This document shows, piece after piece, positions 45,197 through 56,246 of a stretch of 64,000 nucleotides of DNA. The notes below the pieces were generated by a model. It did not search any database. It worked only from the letters and a program-made list of their open reading frames with translations, and had not been told where the DNA came from. Source of the DNA: Eleusine coracana subsp. coracana (taxonomy: Eukaryota > Streptophyta > Magnoliopsida > Poales > Poaceae); contig CM064424.1 in assembly GCA_032690845.1 (NCBI GenBank), positions 31,482,228-31,546,227 of the forward strand, given 5' to 3'. How positions within the stretch are numbered: the stretch's first letter is position 1; every line of letters starts with the position of its first letter. A program made the translations under genes and the position numbers.

Positions 45197-45840
45197 TGAT
45201 GAGGACATCAACGACATAAGAACAACGATGACGGAAGACGGCGCGCCAAACCAAGTTGTCATGCCTCCACCTCTTGTCATCGCGCCTCCTCAAGTTATGG
45301 ACCCATCTTCCGACGAGACGACGACGTACAGGGGACCAATCACTAGAGCTCGAGCCCAGGAATTGAAGATGGTTTTGATGCTAAGGAACGATGGCCCAGG
45401 ATGATGCTGCCCAAAGGGCCAAGTGGCCCAAGTCACGCGACAACCTCTCCACCATGCGCCTCTCCACTTCAGCCGGCCCTAGATGCCGCCCCCCCCCCCC
45501 CCTATTTAGTCAAGGGTTGTGCCCCTTGTAATCTTTGAATTTTGTTTTAAGATTAGCTTAGCTATTCATCTGTCTCTCGACGTGAATTCAGAACTCCACC
45601 TTCGTGCAATACATCAGATTGCTCGCCTCTAATTCTTGCTTGTTCTTCAATTGCGCATAAGAATTGATCCTCGTGATGAGGTTGATCTTGTTTACTGTAA
45701 GGTTAATATCCTCCAGAAGTTGGTTTAGCGATTGCATTGGCGCTTCGGGCTTGCTCGACGTAGTCAGATCATGAGGGTTGGCATCCACCGAATCGAAGTT
45801 ATCTACACTCGCCGAAAGATCGGGCACTCTACACATATCA
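45197..45840 (+). repeat. 5' LTR of element F
   Basis: TGATGAGGACATCA at the start and ACATATCA at the end give TGAT/ATCA inverted ends, with the PBS two bases further. An open frame from the start reads DEDINDIRTTM and later GPITRARAQEL, a typical C-terminus of plant gypsy polyproteins, ending at a stop near 45402. This implies that pol coding extends into the LTR. A C15 run is at 45488-45502. Confidence 0.75.
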
Positions 45841-45842
45841 AG

Positions 45843-45852
45843 TGGTATCAGA
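45843..45852 (+). other. Primer-binding site of element F
   Basis: TGGTATCAGA, followed by TTCC instead of GCC, two bases after the LTR. An initiator tRNA-Met type site with 3' decay. Confidence 0.75.
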
Positions 45853-46548
45853 TTCCAGTGTTTCTCCGTGAGTTTATCCAAGTTCACATAAACCAAACAA
45901 CTACAAAATCTTTTTACCCCAGTACGGTTTTGAGCCTCACACTTTCGTTCAATAATTTGCATTGTTGAGTTCTTGTGCTATCGCTTTTGATCGTTGCTGG
46001 TACACGGTGTTTCATCGTTTTCTCCCCATCATCATCGTATCCTTCCACCACATCATGTGTTTTCATCACCACAGTTTGCTTTCCACCGCATCTGTCTTCT
46101 CCGCCTCGCTCTGCTACTTGGCCGTGCATAACGAGTCTTACTCAGTTACATTTTTGTCAGCCGATCACTTGCCAAGTTTTGCCACCGCACCGTGAGTCCG
46201 GGTCAATCACGTGACTCATTCAGTCCTACTCGGTTATATCTCAAACCACCTCGCCTCGCCTTGTGTTGTGTTCTGCTCATCCTAGCATCCGACTCGGTTA
46301 TATGGTAAACCGCCTCGCCTCGCCTTGTGTTGTGTTCTGCTCAATTTCCATTTGTCCCTACTCTAGAGAGAGAGAGAGTGCGTGTGTGCATCATTTTCTC
46401 TTCACACTCCCCTGAAATAGGTTAAAAAAAAGAGGGACAGAAGTAAAAAAAAAGAAAAAGAACAGAAAAAACAAAAGAAAAAAGAGCGGTCGAGCAACAC
46501 AGGCGACGCGTTAGGGTTCTTTACCTCTTTCGATCCGTTTGTTTCGAT
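45853..46548 (+). other. Leader of element F, left part, with a 64-bp tandem duplication
   Basis: Non-coding. A 64-bp unit is repeated at about 46228-46291 and 46292-46355 (ACTCGGTTATAT...CACCTCGCCTCGCCTTGTG). A short (AG)n/(TG)n run is at 46364-46388 and A-rich sequence at 46420-46485. It is cut by element E at 46553. Confidence 0.6.
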
Positions 46549-46553
46549 CCTTC
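46549..46553. other. Target-site duplication of element E, left copy
   Basis: CCTTC matches 61412-61416 exactly. Confidence 0.9.
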
Positions 46554-49500
46554 TGTGGCTCCCCTTCCCGGAGGATCGAGGTCCCGAAGGTGCTAATAGC
46601 GCAGACACTTGATAATACAACATTGGTCCAAATTTAAGTTGAATATTACATCATTAAGGTTATTAGAGTGCAGCGGAATATTACAAGTTCATGAATGTTT
46701 TGAAAACAGCGGAAACAAATAACATTCAGAAAACTACGAGCTCGATGATACAGCTTAGTGATGATCCATGCCCGAAGAACATCACTCTAGCACCACACAA
46801 CATCACTGCGGCGGCGAGTCAGACTCCTAGTGGGCAGTCCAACCCTCAGGGACATGCATGTCCCAAGGCATCACATCTATAGGCAATTCTATTTCTTCAT
46901 TACTTGAAAAACACAATGGCACAAAGCCTGAGTACTAATTACTCAGCAAGACTTACCCGTCGGACACCTAGACATGCAAAGGCTCTAATATGTGGCTTGT
47001 TTAAAAGGACTCGCACTAAGCAACCTATTAGTTCTATCATGTTTTAATTGACAATTTAAATGGGTTGAGCCTAAATGTAACTTTAGTTGCAACAAAAGGG
47101 TAATAAAACAATATATAAGCTAATACGACATAAGAGAAATAATAATACTGATCGTCATCATCAATAAGTAACATAATCCATTCCATAATATTAGGTGCAA
47201 CTATGTGATTGGCGCGGTGACCAAGTGGTACTCATTACTGCGAGGGACAGCAATTGCAATCGATTTACATCAGCTAGGAAAACCCGAGATGCATGACACA
47301 TACGCACCAATTAAGGTTGTATATGGCAACCTTTCACAAGAAAAGCACCTACACCTCAGCCCGGGTGTGGAGACGTCGAGTGGGCATGCCGTTCTGCCAA
47401 TAGTACTTCATAGTCTGAACCGCCCACTCCAGCAGCAGGAGGGTCAATGACCAACGCACCTTAACCGTCCTCAATGCAAGTGACCTTTAATGCTACATCG
47501 GTTTACTAGTGCCCATAAGCTAGCATGCATTCAGTACTGTTCAATACTTGATCAAGGGGCCGACCACGGACGGGTCCTAGGTTCGACAAGGCAGGGCTAC
47601 CACAGTCAACACCCATGTGTTGCTGCAAACCTACACATGCATTATCCCTGCCCGGTCATAACATAAAAAATAAACTTCTTTTAATAATTCTCGTTCTAGT
47701 GGTCAAGTTCATTCCTTAGTAATAATACTTTCTAATGAGACTAGTAATTACTAAGCATAGGATAACCGTACCGATTTTACCAAGTTCTAAGACATTAGCA
47801 TAGGTCATTTGGATATCATGCAAGGTGGGTTTCAAATCATCTCCTATGACCTAATGCAACAATAATTATAGACACTAGTAAAATAAACTAGCAAAATTTT
47901 GTAAAAAGGCGAATGTAAACCGGGGCTTGTCTGGATGGATGTTAGTGCTAGCAACTACAACTTCTTGCTCTTGAGGGTCAACGTCCTTCTGAAAGTCATC
48001 CTCTTGCTCCTGGTTGTTACCTATATGATGGAATTGAATTAACGGCATTATCGGAATACCGTTGAATGCAATGATATGATGCATGTAAGCGCATTGTATT
48101 TTAATATCAATTAAAATTATTATTATGTTCTCGAAGCCATATAACTTCAGAGAAGTAGGGTTGTTAATTAAGATTTTAGGTATATATATTCTTTATGCAA
48201 TTAAACAAGGTGAATGAGTGATATGAGAAATTAAATTAATTAAGATAGTAAATTTATGTTTCTGGACATGTGTGATTTATTGTGAACAGAGGATTATATG
48301 AGTGGTTTTTGTGCCAAGTGGCTAGGGCAAACTAATTACAGAATAATTATTAGAATTAATTTAAGCAAACACACTAAATAAATTCTAGAGCCTAAAATAA
48401 TTCCTATTTTACCAAACAAAAATTTGTGGCGGCAGATAATTTTGTGTTTACTAAGCATGACAAAAATCAGGGTTTAATTTTATACCTAGAGTTTCTGGTA
48501 AATTATTTGGTGTTTAAACAATTAAATGAATCAATAAAAATACATGAATAGAGACACTAATTAATCATTTTACTAAAATAGAGCACTGAATGATGATGCT
48601 AACAAAATTTGTTTGGGCCTCAATGGAGCTATGTTTGATTTACTATGATTTTTAGAGTGTTTCAGTATTTTCTGTGCTTTTTCTTGGTTTTTTCTGGGTT
48701 ATTAGGCTGCCACGTAGGCTACACATAGGCTCCACGTCAGTGACATGCAGGCTGCCAGTGGATGCCAGTGGGCTCGTTGAAGCGGGGTGGCGCGCGGCCG
48801 GAGGGCTCGTTGCCGGTGGCTACACGCGAGGAAAGCTCGCTGCGGTTACGGGAAATTGCTGCGCGCATTGAGGCGGACGGATTGATGAAGGTTGCGAGGG
48901 AGGTGGCTCACCGGAGGGGTGCCAACGTCGAGAGGCGGCGGAGGTCGAAGGTTTGGCGGCGTCGCGATTTACACTCGGGGTAGGAAATCGGGTGCGGTCT
49001 TCTCCTACGGCATCACGGGGACCAGGCTATCATTGGCATCATGTCGGATCAGTTTGGGAAGGGCCAGAGAGTAGTGCTCGTCATGGAGGCGGCTTGATCT
49101 TTCCTGGCGCCAGAGCAGAGTCGGGGGAGAAGGGAATTGTTGGCAACTTTGCACATGAAAACAAGAAGGGGTTAAGGCAAGCTCGTTCGCCAGGGAGTTG
49201 CACAAGCAGTAGAAGAGGAAGTAGGGGACGAGACTCACTAGGGGCGGGGAAGTTTGGACTTTCGCCGGTGCAGGTCACCGGAGATGGTTTTCCCGGTGCT
49301 TGAGCGATTCACTGAGTGTTGATGGGGATGAGGCCTAGCGAGGGCATGGGAGACAGAAGGGAAGGCGCACGCGTTGGTTTGTGCAATCGGGTGAGACTCG
49401 GGGTAATGGGAGAGTGAGGCAGCACGTCGAGCTTGTGCTCTGTAATGGCGAAGGGGAGTGGTGAGGAAAAGAGAGAGAATAGAGAGGTGGGTTAAGGCCA

Positions 49501-50283
49501 AGGGGTGCCGGGGTGGGGTGTCTTGGGGTCGTGCTGGGCTAGCACACCAATTGCGCGCGGTCAAGCGAGGAGAAAAGCAGGTGGAGCACTCGGCATTGAA
49601 GCCTTTGTAGACGGTCATGGCGATGTCGCAGAGGGGAGAAGAGGTTGCCTTTGGGCGGTTTCACGGGTACAGGGGGAAAGGTCAGCAGCGCTGTAGCACG
49701 AGAAGTCCCGAGGCGGGGGTTGGCGTGCGGGGGAGGGGCGAGCAGGCGCTGGCGTCGGTAGGAGGAGGAGCTCTGCGCCAGTGAGGGAGGAAGAAAGAAG
49801 ATTTTGCACTGCACCCCCTGAACTATTTGATTTCTTGCAAACAAGTTCTTGGTCAAAGATATTTCCAATTAAAATAGCTAGGGACCTCCAATTGATTTGG
49901 GATTTTGCACATAGGTCCTTTGTGAAAATTCTGGTGCTCTGGTGGGGCCCATTTGGTCAGATTTATTCTGGAGATTTTTGTATTTAAATTCAATTTTGAA
50001 AGGGTCCTAGACTTTAATTAATTATTTGGGGTATTTCCACAATTAGTAAAATACTCATTAAATTCAAACAATTATATTTTAATATTACTAATCTGATTAT
50101 GAATTTATTTGGCATATGTTGTATAATAAAATTTCATTTGGCTCACAACTGGTGTGCAGGGTTTTTAATTACCTGGGATTAATTTAAATAATTGAAGTGA
50201 GGCTTCATCATTTCATGCTATATTGTTCATGATTTGTGCTTTTCAGGTTTGTTAAATAGATGTGAGACACCTGGGGTGTCACA
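46554..50283 (-). repeat. 3' LTR of element E
   Basis: In element orientation it starts TGTGACACCCCAGGTGTC and ends GGGGAGCCACA. It includes a G+C-rich block at 48700-49800 with overlapping minus-strand ORFs that I do not call genes. The PPT (minus strand AAGGAGGGAGGGC) is at 50284-50296. Confidence 0.9.
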
Positions 50284-50296
50284 GCCCTCCCTCCTT
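50284..50296 (-). other. Polypurine tract of element E
   Basis: Same sequence and position as in element C, next to the 3' LTR. Confidence 0.8.
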
Positions 50297-50365
50297 AAAG
50301 AAATCTCGTCCTGCGTATGACAACCAAAATTTTGGGTAATGTGTACTCCGAAATTCTTCAGATTC

Positions 50366-51142
50366 CTAAGTAGATTCATCTTCTGAGTGATTACTCCATT
50401 GAACTTTATAGAATCTGAGTGTTCTTTTATGGGTTGTGCGCTCTTTCTCATCGAGGATCTTTATCGATTGTTCGGAGTATGTGAGGTCTGGTTGAAGTTG
50501 GTCATATTCTTTCAAGATTTTGTCGATCGGTGGTCTGAGACACCACTTCAACTGAGAGACATGGAAGGTATTATGAACTCCAGATAGATTAGCGGGTAAC
50601 TCCAGCTTGTAGGCTACATTTTCACATTGTTCCAAAATTTGGAATGGCCCAATATAACGGGGAGCTAACTTTCCATTGGCTCCAAACCGTTGGATACCCT
50701 TCATAGGTGACACTCAAAGATAGACGTAGTTACCCTTATTGAAATACAGCTGTCTACGTCGTCTATTTGCGTACTTCTCTTGACGGCATTTGGCAGCCTT
50801 ATGATTTGCCTGAATGGTATGAACTTTTTCTTCTGCATCCTTGACAAGATCAGGACCAAAGGTTACTCTTTCTCTAGATTCAGACTAGTTTAACGGTGTT
50901 CTACAACTACGACCATAGAGTGCTTCAAATGGTGACATTTTCACACTCTCCTGGTAACTGTTGTTATTCAAGAATTCAGCATAGGGTAGATACTCATCCC
51001 AGTTACCACCATGTGTTAAAACACATGCCCTAAGCACATCTTCCAAAATTTGGTTGACACGCTCTGTCTGTTCATCGGTAGCGGGATGATAAGCAGAACT
51101 ACGAATTAGACCTGTACCCAAAGACGCGTGCAGTTGTTCCAA
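50366..51142 (-). pseudogene. Integrase C-terminal half and chromodomain, element E
   Basis: The 50885-51142 part holds the third catalytic region (DEQTERVNQILED) and SPFEALYGRSCRTPLN, where a TAG replaces the Trp kept in C. After a broken stretch, 50366-50713 carries MKGIQRFGANGKLAPRYIGPF, HVSQLKWC and the chromodomain start FYKVQWSNHSEDEST, closed early by a stop. The chromodomain is therefore truncated relative to C, which continues WEYEDLSTHYP. Confidence 0.85.
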
Positions 51143-51157
51143 GAAATGAGCGACAAA

Positions 51158-52090
51158 CTACGAACCACGATCTGAAATGATGGTCTTGGGTACTCCATGA
51201 CGACACAGAATTCTTGCAATGTATAGCTCTGCGTATTGCCGTATGTTGTATCTATTGTTGACCGGCAAGAAGTGAGCAGATTTGGTGAGTCGGTCCACAA
51301 TGACCCAAATAGAATCATGCTTACGCGAAATGAGAGGTAGGCCAACAATAAAATCCATGCGGATATCTTCCCATTTCCAGGCAGGAATACTCAATGGTTG
51401 AAGCAATCCGGCTTGTTTCAAATGGCCAGCCTTAACTCTCTGACAAGTATCACATTCTGCAACATATCGAGCCACTTCTCGGTTCATTCTTGTCCACCAA
51501 AAATTCTTCTTCAGATCTTGGTACATTTTATTACTACCCGGATGGGCGGAGTATTTCGAGTGATGTGCTTCATCCAAGATTTTCCGTCGAAGTTCAAAGT
51601 CTTTTGATACTACCAAACGGTTATTGAACCATAGGGTACCATCGAAGTCTTGGGTAAAACATTTTGCTTTACCCTTCTTAATGTTTTGACGGATATGATT
51701 TATACCAACGTCATTTTTCTGTGCAGCAATGATTTCTTCACGAATAGTAGAATGTACACTAAGTTTGCTAATCACTATAGCAGGCAAAACGTGAAGATTG
51801 GGTTCAGAAGCAGTGACGTGGTTGCCATTGTTCTGATATTCCAGTACTAAGTGATGGCAGTGTACCTTCCTACTCAATGCATCGGCGACTACATTGGCCT
51901 TCCCTGGATGATAATGAATCTCTAGGTTATAATCCTTAATCAGTTCTAGCCACCGACGTTGTCTCATGTTCAGATCAGTCTGGGTAAAGATATATTTTAA
52001 GCTCTTATGATCCGTGTAGATGTGCACTAAGTTTCCGAGCAAATAATGTCTCCATATTTTTAGTGCAAGCACAACCGCAGCTAGTTCCAA
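51158..52090 (-). pseudogene. RNase H and integrase N-terminal half, element E
   Basis: A 310-codon open stretch. RNase H blocks LAAVVLALKIWRHYL, IYTDHKSLKYIF and HPGKANVVADALSRK are followed by the integrase zinc finger (HHSKYSAHPGSNK ... CDTCQ) and core (MDFIVGLPL, then IISDRGS). The stop at 51158-51160 falls directly after the second catalytic Asp region; the same TAG is present in C. The break with RT at 52091-52126 is a single Gln-to-TAA change. Confidence 0.88.
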
Positions 52091-52126
52091 ATCATGAGTT
52101 GGATAGTGCTCTTCATGCTTTCGTAG

Positions 52127-53350
52127 TTATTGAGATACATAGGCAATGACATGACCTTCCTGCATGAGCACATATCCAAGTCCTGTCCCAGATGCATCAC
52201 AATACACGTCGAATGGCTTGGTGATGTCTGGTTGGGCCAATACTAGGGCAGTGGTCAATAATTTCTTCAATGCTTGAAATGCTTCATCACAACAGTCATT
52301 CCAATTGAATTTCTTATCCTTTTTCAGCAGCTCCGTGATGGGTTTGGTCAGCCGAGAAAAATTGGGAATGAACCTACGATAATATCCGGCTAGCCCGAGG
52401 AAACTGCGTACTTGATGAACCATCTTTGGTGACTTCCAATATAGCACATCTTGAACCTTGCTAGGATCCACTGAGATACCTTCCGCAGAGACTATGTGAC
52501 CAAGAAATAGCACACGGTCCAACCAAAATTCACACTTGCTAAATTTTGCATACAGCTTGTGATCTCGGAGGCGTCGAAGAACAATGCGAAGATGTTCAGC
52601 ATGCTCTTCCTTGGACTTAGAATAGATGAGGATGTCATCAATGAATACTACCATAGATTTGTCCAACTCAGGCATGAATACCGAATTCATGAGGTACATG
52701 AAATGGGCAGGGGCATTTGTTAACCCGAATAACATTACTAGATACTCAAACAATCCATATCTAGTAGAGAAGACGATCTTCGGAATATCCTCGGCTCTGA
52801 TCTTGATTTGAGGATAGCCCGAACAGAGGTCAATCTTTGAAAAGACCTTAGAACCCACCAATTGGTCAAAGAGGATATCAATACGGGGTAATGGGTATTT
52901 GTTCTTGATGGTAACTTTGTTAAGAGGCTGATAGTCAACAACAAGGCGCAAGGACTTGTCCTTCTTCTTCACAAAAATAGCAGGGCAGCCCCAAGGTGAA
53001 GTGCTTGGGCGAATGAATCCCTTTTCCAATAACTCATTCAATTGCTTTTTCAACTCAGCCAACTCATTCGGGGCCATTTTGTATGGACGGGATATCGGAG
53101 AAGTTCCTGGTTGTAGCTCTATCTTAAATTCCATGTCACGGTCAGGCGGTAGACCAGAGATGTCCTCGAGAAACACGTCCGAATACTCACGAACGACGGG
53201 AATACTTTCGAGTGATTGCCCTTCCAAGTGATGGGCAATCAAGGCTTTTGATGAATTGGTATTTAGTGAAAGTGTGTCTTTTCCATGCAAGGGAGAGTTG
53301 ATGTGAACGATGCGAGGCTCAATGTCTAGCATGGCTCTATGGGTTTTCAT
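52127..53350 (-). CDS. Reverse transcriptase with end of protease, element E (open)
   Basis: A 407-codon open frame, the best-preserved domain in the window. In order: MKTHRAMLDIEPR (protease end), ISGLPPDRDMEF, ELKKQLNELLEKGFIRPS, VVDYQPLNKVTIKNKYPLPRID, FSKIDLCSGYPQI, LFGLTNAPAHFMYLMN, VVFIDDILIYSKSKEEH (catalytic FIDD near 52635-52650), FLGLAGYYRRFIPNFS and the RNase H start PFDVYCDASG. A few conserved positions differ from the consensus, such as Cys-Ser-Gly-Tyr-Pro. It stays open but is cut from the rest of pol by stops on both sides, so it is part of a broken polyprotein. Confidence 0.88.
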   Translation of the reverse strand: MKTHRAMLDIEPRIVHINSPLHGKDTLSLNTNSSKALIAHHLEGQSLESIPVVREYSDVFLEDISGLPPDRDMEFKIELQPGTSPISRPYKMAPNELAELKKQLNELLEKGFIRPSTSPWGCPAIFVKKKDKSLRLVVDYQPLNKVTIKNKYPLPRIDILFDQLVGSKVFSKIDLCSGYPQIKIRAEDIPKIVFSTRYGLFEYLVMLFGLTNAPAHFMYLMNSVFMPELDKSMVVFIDDILIYSKSKEEHAEHLRIVLRRLRDHKLYAKFSKCEFWLDRVLFLGHIVSAEGISVDPSKVQDVLYWKSPKMVHQVRSFLGLAGYYRRFIPNFSRLTKPITELLKKDKKFNWNDCCDEAFQALKKLLTTALVLAQPDITKPFDVYCDASGTGLGYVLMQEGHVIAYVSQ

Positions 53351-53700
53351 CTAGATCATATCTATGATCAGATTGATCTCTTGATCCTTGAGCATGATGA
53401 AATCGGTGGGGTAGATCTTTCGTTTAATTTCTAGTGGAGCCTTACATACTACTTTGTTATCAAAAATTTGTCCAGCAGGAGAGCGGACGGTGTAGCATCT
53501 ATTTATGACGGTGGTGTGGAGATTATGTTTTGCACACAAGCTTTGCTAATGAAGTTATGCGTAGCACCAGAATAAAAAAGTGCAAGAACAAGCTGGCGAT
53601 AGAGCGAGAGCGTACCGGTTAGCACGGGTTCGCCCTGAGGGATATCTTCAGCATTGGTGTAGTTCACTTGGGCACCACAAGATGGTGCATTCACATTCCT
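53351..53700 (-). pseudogene. Protease with lost catalytic Asp, element E
   Basis: The retropepsin motif reads LALFYSGATHNFIS near 53558-53600. Tyr stands where element C has the catalytic Asp (a single GAT-to-TAT change). A frameshift and stops follow (GQIFDNKVVCKAPLEIKRKIYPTD at 53395-53470). Without the Asp the dimeric protease cannot work. Confidence 0.82.
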
Positions 53701-54809
53701 GCTCTAGTTCTGACGCTGGTTGCTGTTGGGGTTGTTATTGTTGTTGCGCCTTGGTGCAGTGCAGTTCTTGGCAAAGTGGCCGGTATGACCGCAGTTCTAG
53801 CAGGGATAATCGCTTCCACGATCAGCAGGCTGTGGGGCAGGAGCACTCGGATTCCCTTGCTGCTAGTATGGTGCACGGTACCGAGAGTTCTGCTGTTGGT
53901 ACGGTGCACGGGGTGGAAAGTTCTGCTGCTGGGGTGGCCTCGAGTAGTTCTGACCATATCGTCGCTGATACTGCTGCTGCGGAGATGCCTGGAAACGCTG
54001 TCCGGTAGGTGAAGTGTAAATCAGGCGGTGCTTCGCCTGTGGGGCAGCAGAGGCACTAGCAGGGGCCTTTCTTTTGCGATCTTCTTCTTCAACTTGGCGC
54101 ATAGCGCCTTCCTGGACAACAGCAGCATTGACCAAGTCATTGTATGTGCCGGTTGTTTGCCAAGTCAGACGCTCCTTAAAGATGGCATTCATACCACACA
54201 GAAATGCATATCTCTTTTTATCATCAGTATTGACATACTCAGTAGCATACTGAGTCAGGTGATTAAAAACTTTAGAATATTGGAGGACATTCCTCCCTCC
54301 TTGTTTTAGATCCATAAATTCCTGGAATTTCCTCTGCATGAGGCCAACTAGGATGAAATGAGCATGAAATGCAGTCTTGAACTCATTCCATTCAACGAGG
54401 CGTCCAGCGGGCAGAGAAGCTTCATAGTTTGCCCACCAGGCACTAGTAGCGCCCTGGAGTTGTTGGGCGGCGAATAGCACCTTTTGGTGTTCGGTGCAGT
54501 TCAGCAGGCCGAACTTCGACTTGGTCTGGCACAGCCAGTGATCGGCATCCAGAGGTTCTCTGGCACGCTCGAAGGTTGGCGGATGAGTACCTAGAAAATC
54601 TGAGTAGGTGCTCTATCGGGGCTGATTGTTGTGGTTGCGGTGGCCTCCTGTCTAGCTAGATTGGACGTAATATCTACTAGCCGACAAAGAATCTCAGAGT
54701 CATTTTGCTGCCGGTTGAGTGCAGCAGCCAATACCTCAGCTAGTGAGGGCTCAACATTAGCTCCTTGCTGAGAGCTTTCAGGGTCATCCTGATTCCGAGT
54801 ACGCACCAT
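53701..54809 (-). pseudogene. gag, element E
   Basis: Gag starts at ATG 54807-54809 (MVRTRNQDDPESSQQGAN). The first 72 codons end in a frameshift near 54640. The main part, 53863-54480, is open for 205 codons with SAWWANYEASLPAGR, EWNEFKTAF, DLKQGGRNVLQYSKVFNHLTQYA and KAKHRLIYTSPTGQRF, then a Gln/Tyr/Arg-rich segment. A zinc knuckle near 53775-53815 has its second residue Tyr changed to TAG (C-stop-NCGHTGHFAKNC). Length and order match element C. Confidence 0.85.
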
Positions 54810-55100
54810 GCTGCAATTTATACGATTGCATATTAGTTATTCCTCAAAACAATCCATAAAAACAAATGTGCAAGAATATAAATTTGCAAGAGGCACGGAT
54901 AAATTTCACAAGTAACAACCATCTTCATTAATTCAATTCAGACTACATGGTTGTTAAAAGGACACCGTCACACGACTTCTTACACATATGTGCCAACGCC
55001 TAGCTACGGTATTGCGGACACATAATGCAAGATTCACACTCCTACATCGAACTAGGAATACTTATGTTACACGACCATACACCGGGGTGTAGCGATCCAT

Positions 55101-55973
55101 CTACTCCTGGCCTATGTCTTCCGGCTCTTCTGGTTCCTTCGGTTCCATAGGCTCTTCTGGTTCCTCTGGATCCATCATTTCCACATCATTAATACCGACC
55201 GGTGCCATCTCTACATCCTCTTGTTCTCCATACTCCATGATGATCTCGTCCCAATTTCCTTCAATAGGAAGGTGGGCAGCCTTAAATGCGTCCAAGTCAT
55301 CTTGAGCCTCAATCATGTCATGCTCAAAATCTGCTACATCCAGCAAGGCTTGGTCACGTTCTTCTATAATCGCATCCATGTCTTTATTCTTTGCTTGAAT
55401 TTGTTGGTTCAGTTCTGCAATTTCCTCATCCTTAGCTTGTTTTTCGACTTCAGAAAGTCGAAGTGCAGCATGAAACACATCCAGACACCGGCACAAGTTT
55501 GTGCATAAGGCGAAAGTGGATAAGCCATAATAATCTATTATGGGCAACATAGGATCATGGTGGCGATGGTTTGGATCAAAGATGAAATCGACACGCCTAA
55601 TCCACTCAAAGTCCGTCACATCATTAATGGGCAGTAAGGCGACGGGTGTTCTAGCAACATCATGCTTGTGGTCTTCAGAGAATTGAGTGAGCGCCTTGAA
55701 AGCAGCCACAATTCAAGTGGAAGGCAAATCTGTCCCGGTGATGCTAATGGTCCAGGATTCCCATGCGGGAATGACCAAGTAGTTGGCAGGAACTGCCACA
55801 TGGACGACACATGAGGGGACTCCATGCTCCTGAAATTTCTTACCAACATAGGTGGGAGGAATGGGATATCTGAATCTCTGGAGAACTCTCCAAAATAGGT
55901 GAACCATCCCTATGAACTCCTGGTCATCGATGATCTCCCATCCCGGTGGTGGTTGATTGGTGTTTTCAGCCAT
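55101..55973 (-). pseudogene. ORF-A: extra gene before gag, element E (nearly open)
   Basis: An 873-bp frame from MAENTNQPPPGWEI to a stop at 55101, with only one internal stop (TGA at 55710-55712, where a Trp is expected). This is the best copy of ORF-A. The N-terminal domain (about 1-185) contains LFWRVLQRFRYPIPPTYVG, HGVPSCVVHVAVPAN, TPVALLPINDVTDFEW and DPNHRHHDPMLPIIDYYGL. A coiled coil (LRLSEVEKQAKDEEIAELNQ and on) follows, then an acidic tail with repeated PEEP/PKEP units. It lies 290 bp before gag. No domain is recognised and no signal peptide or membrane segment is visible, so a cytoplasmic or particle-associated role is the default guess. Confidence 0.75.
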
Positions 55974-56246
55974 TTACAAGGAAAGTACTTTGATTGAGTC
56001 AAAGAGTATGATCAAGCTGGAATTCTTATGAAACTCTGTTGCAACAATAGTAGCGAAAAGGGTACAACCAATACATAACATAAGTCAACATAGTCTTAAG
56101 TACATGAACTTGGAATATGTGGCCATCGAGTTACAAAAGCATCTCACGCAGTGATCCCCCAAAATACCACAACCTCGCATGGTCGACAAAAGCTACCTAC
56201 CCAACTTGTCATGCCTACACGACCTAGTCCGGTTTGTCACGATCCC

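Noticed and set aside
46364..46388. (AG)n/(TG)n run as a regulatory site
   Set aside because: Simple microsatellite within the F leader; nothing ties it to a function.
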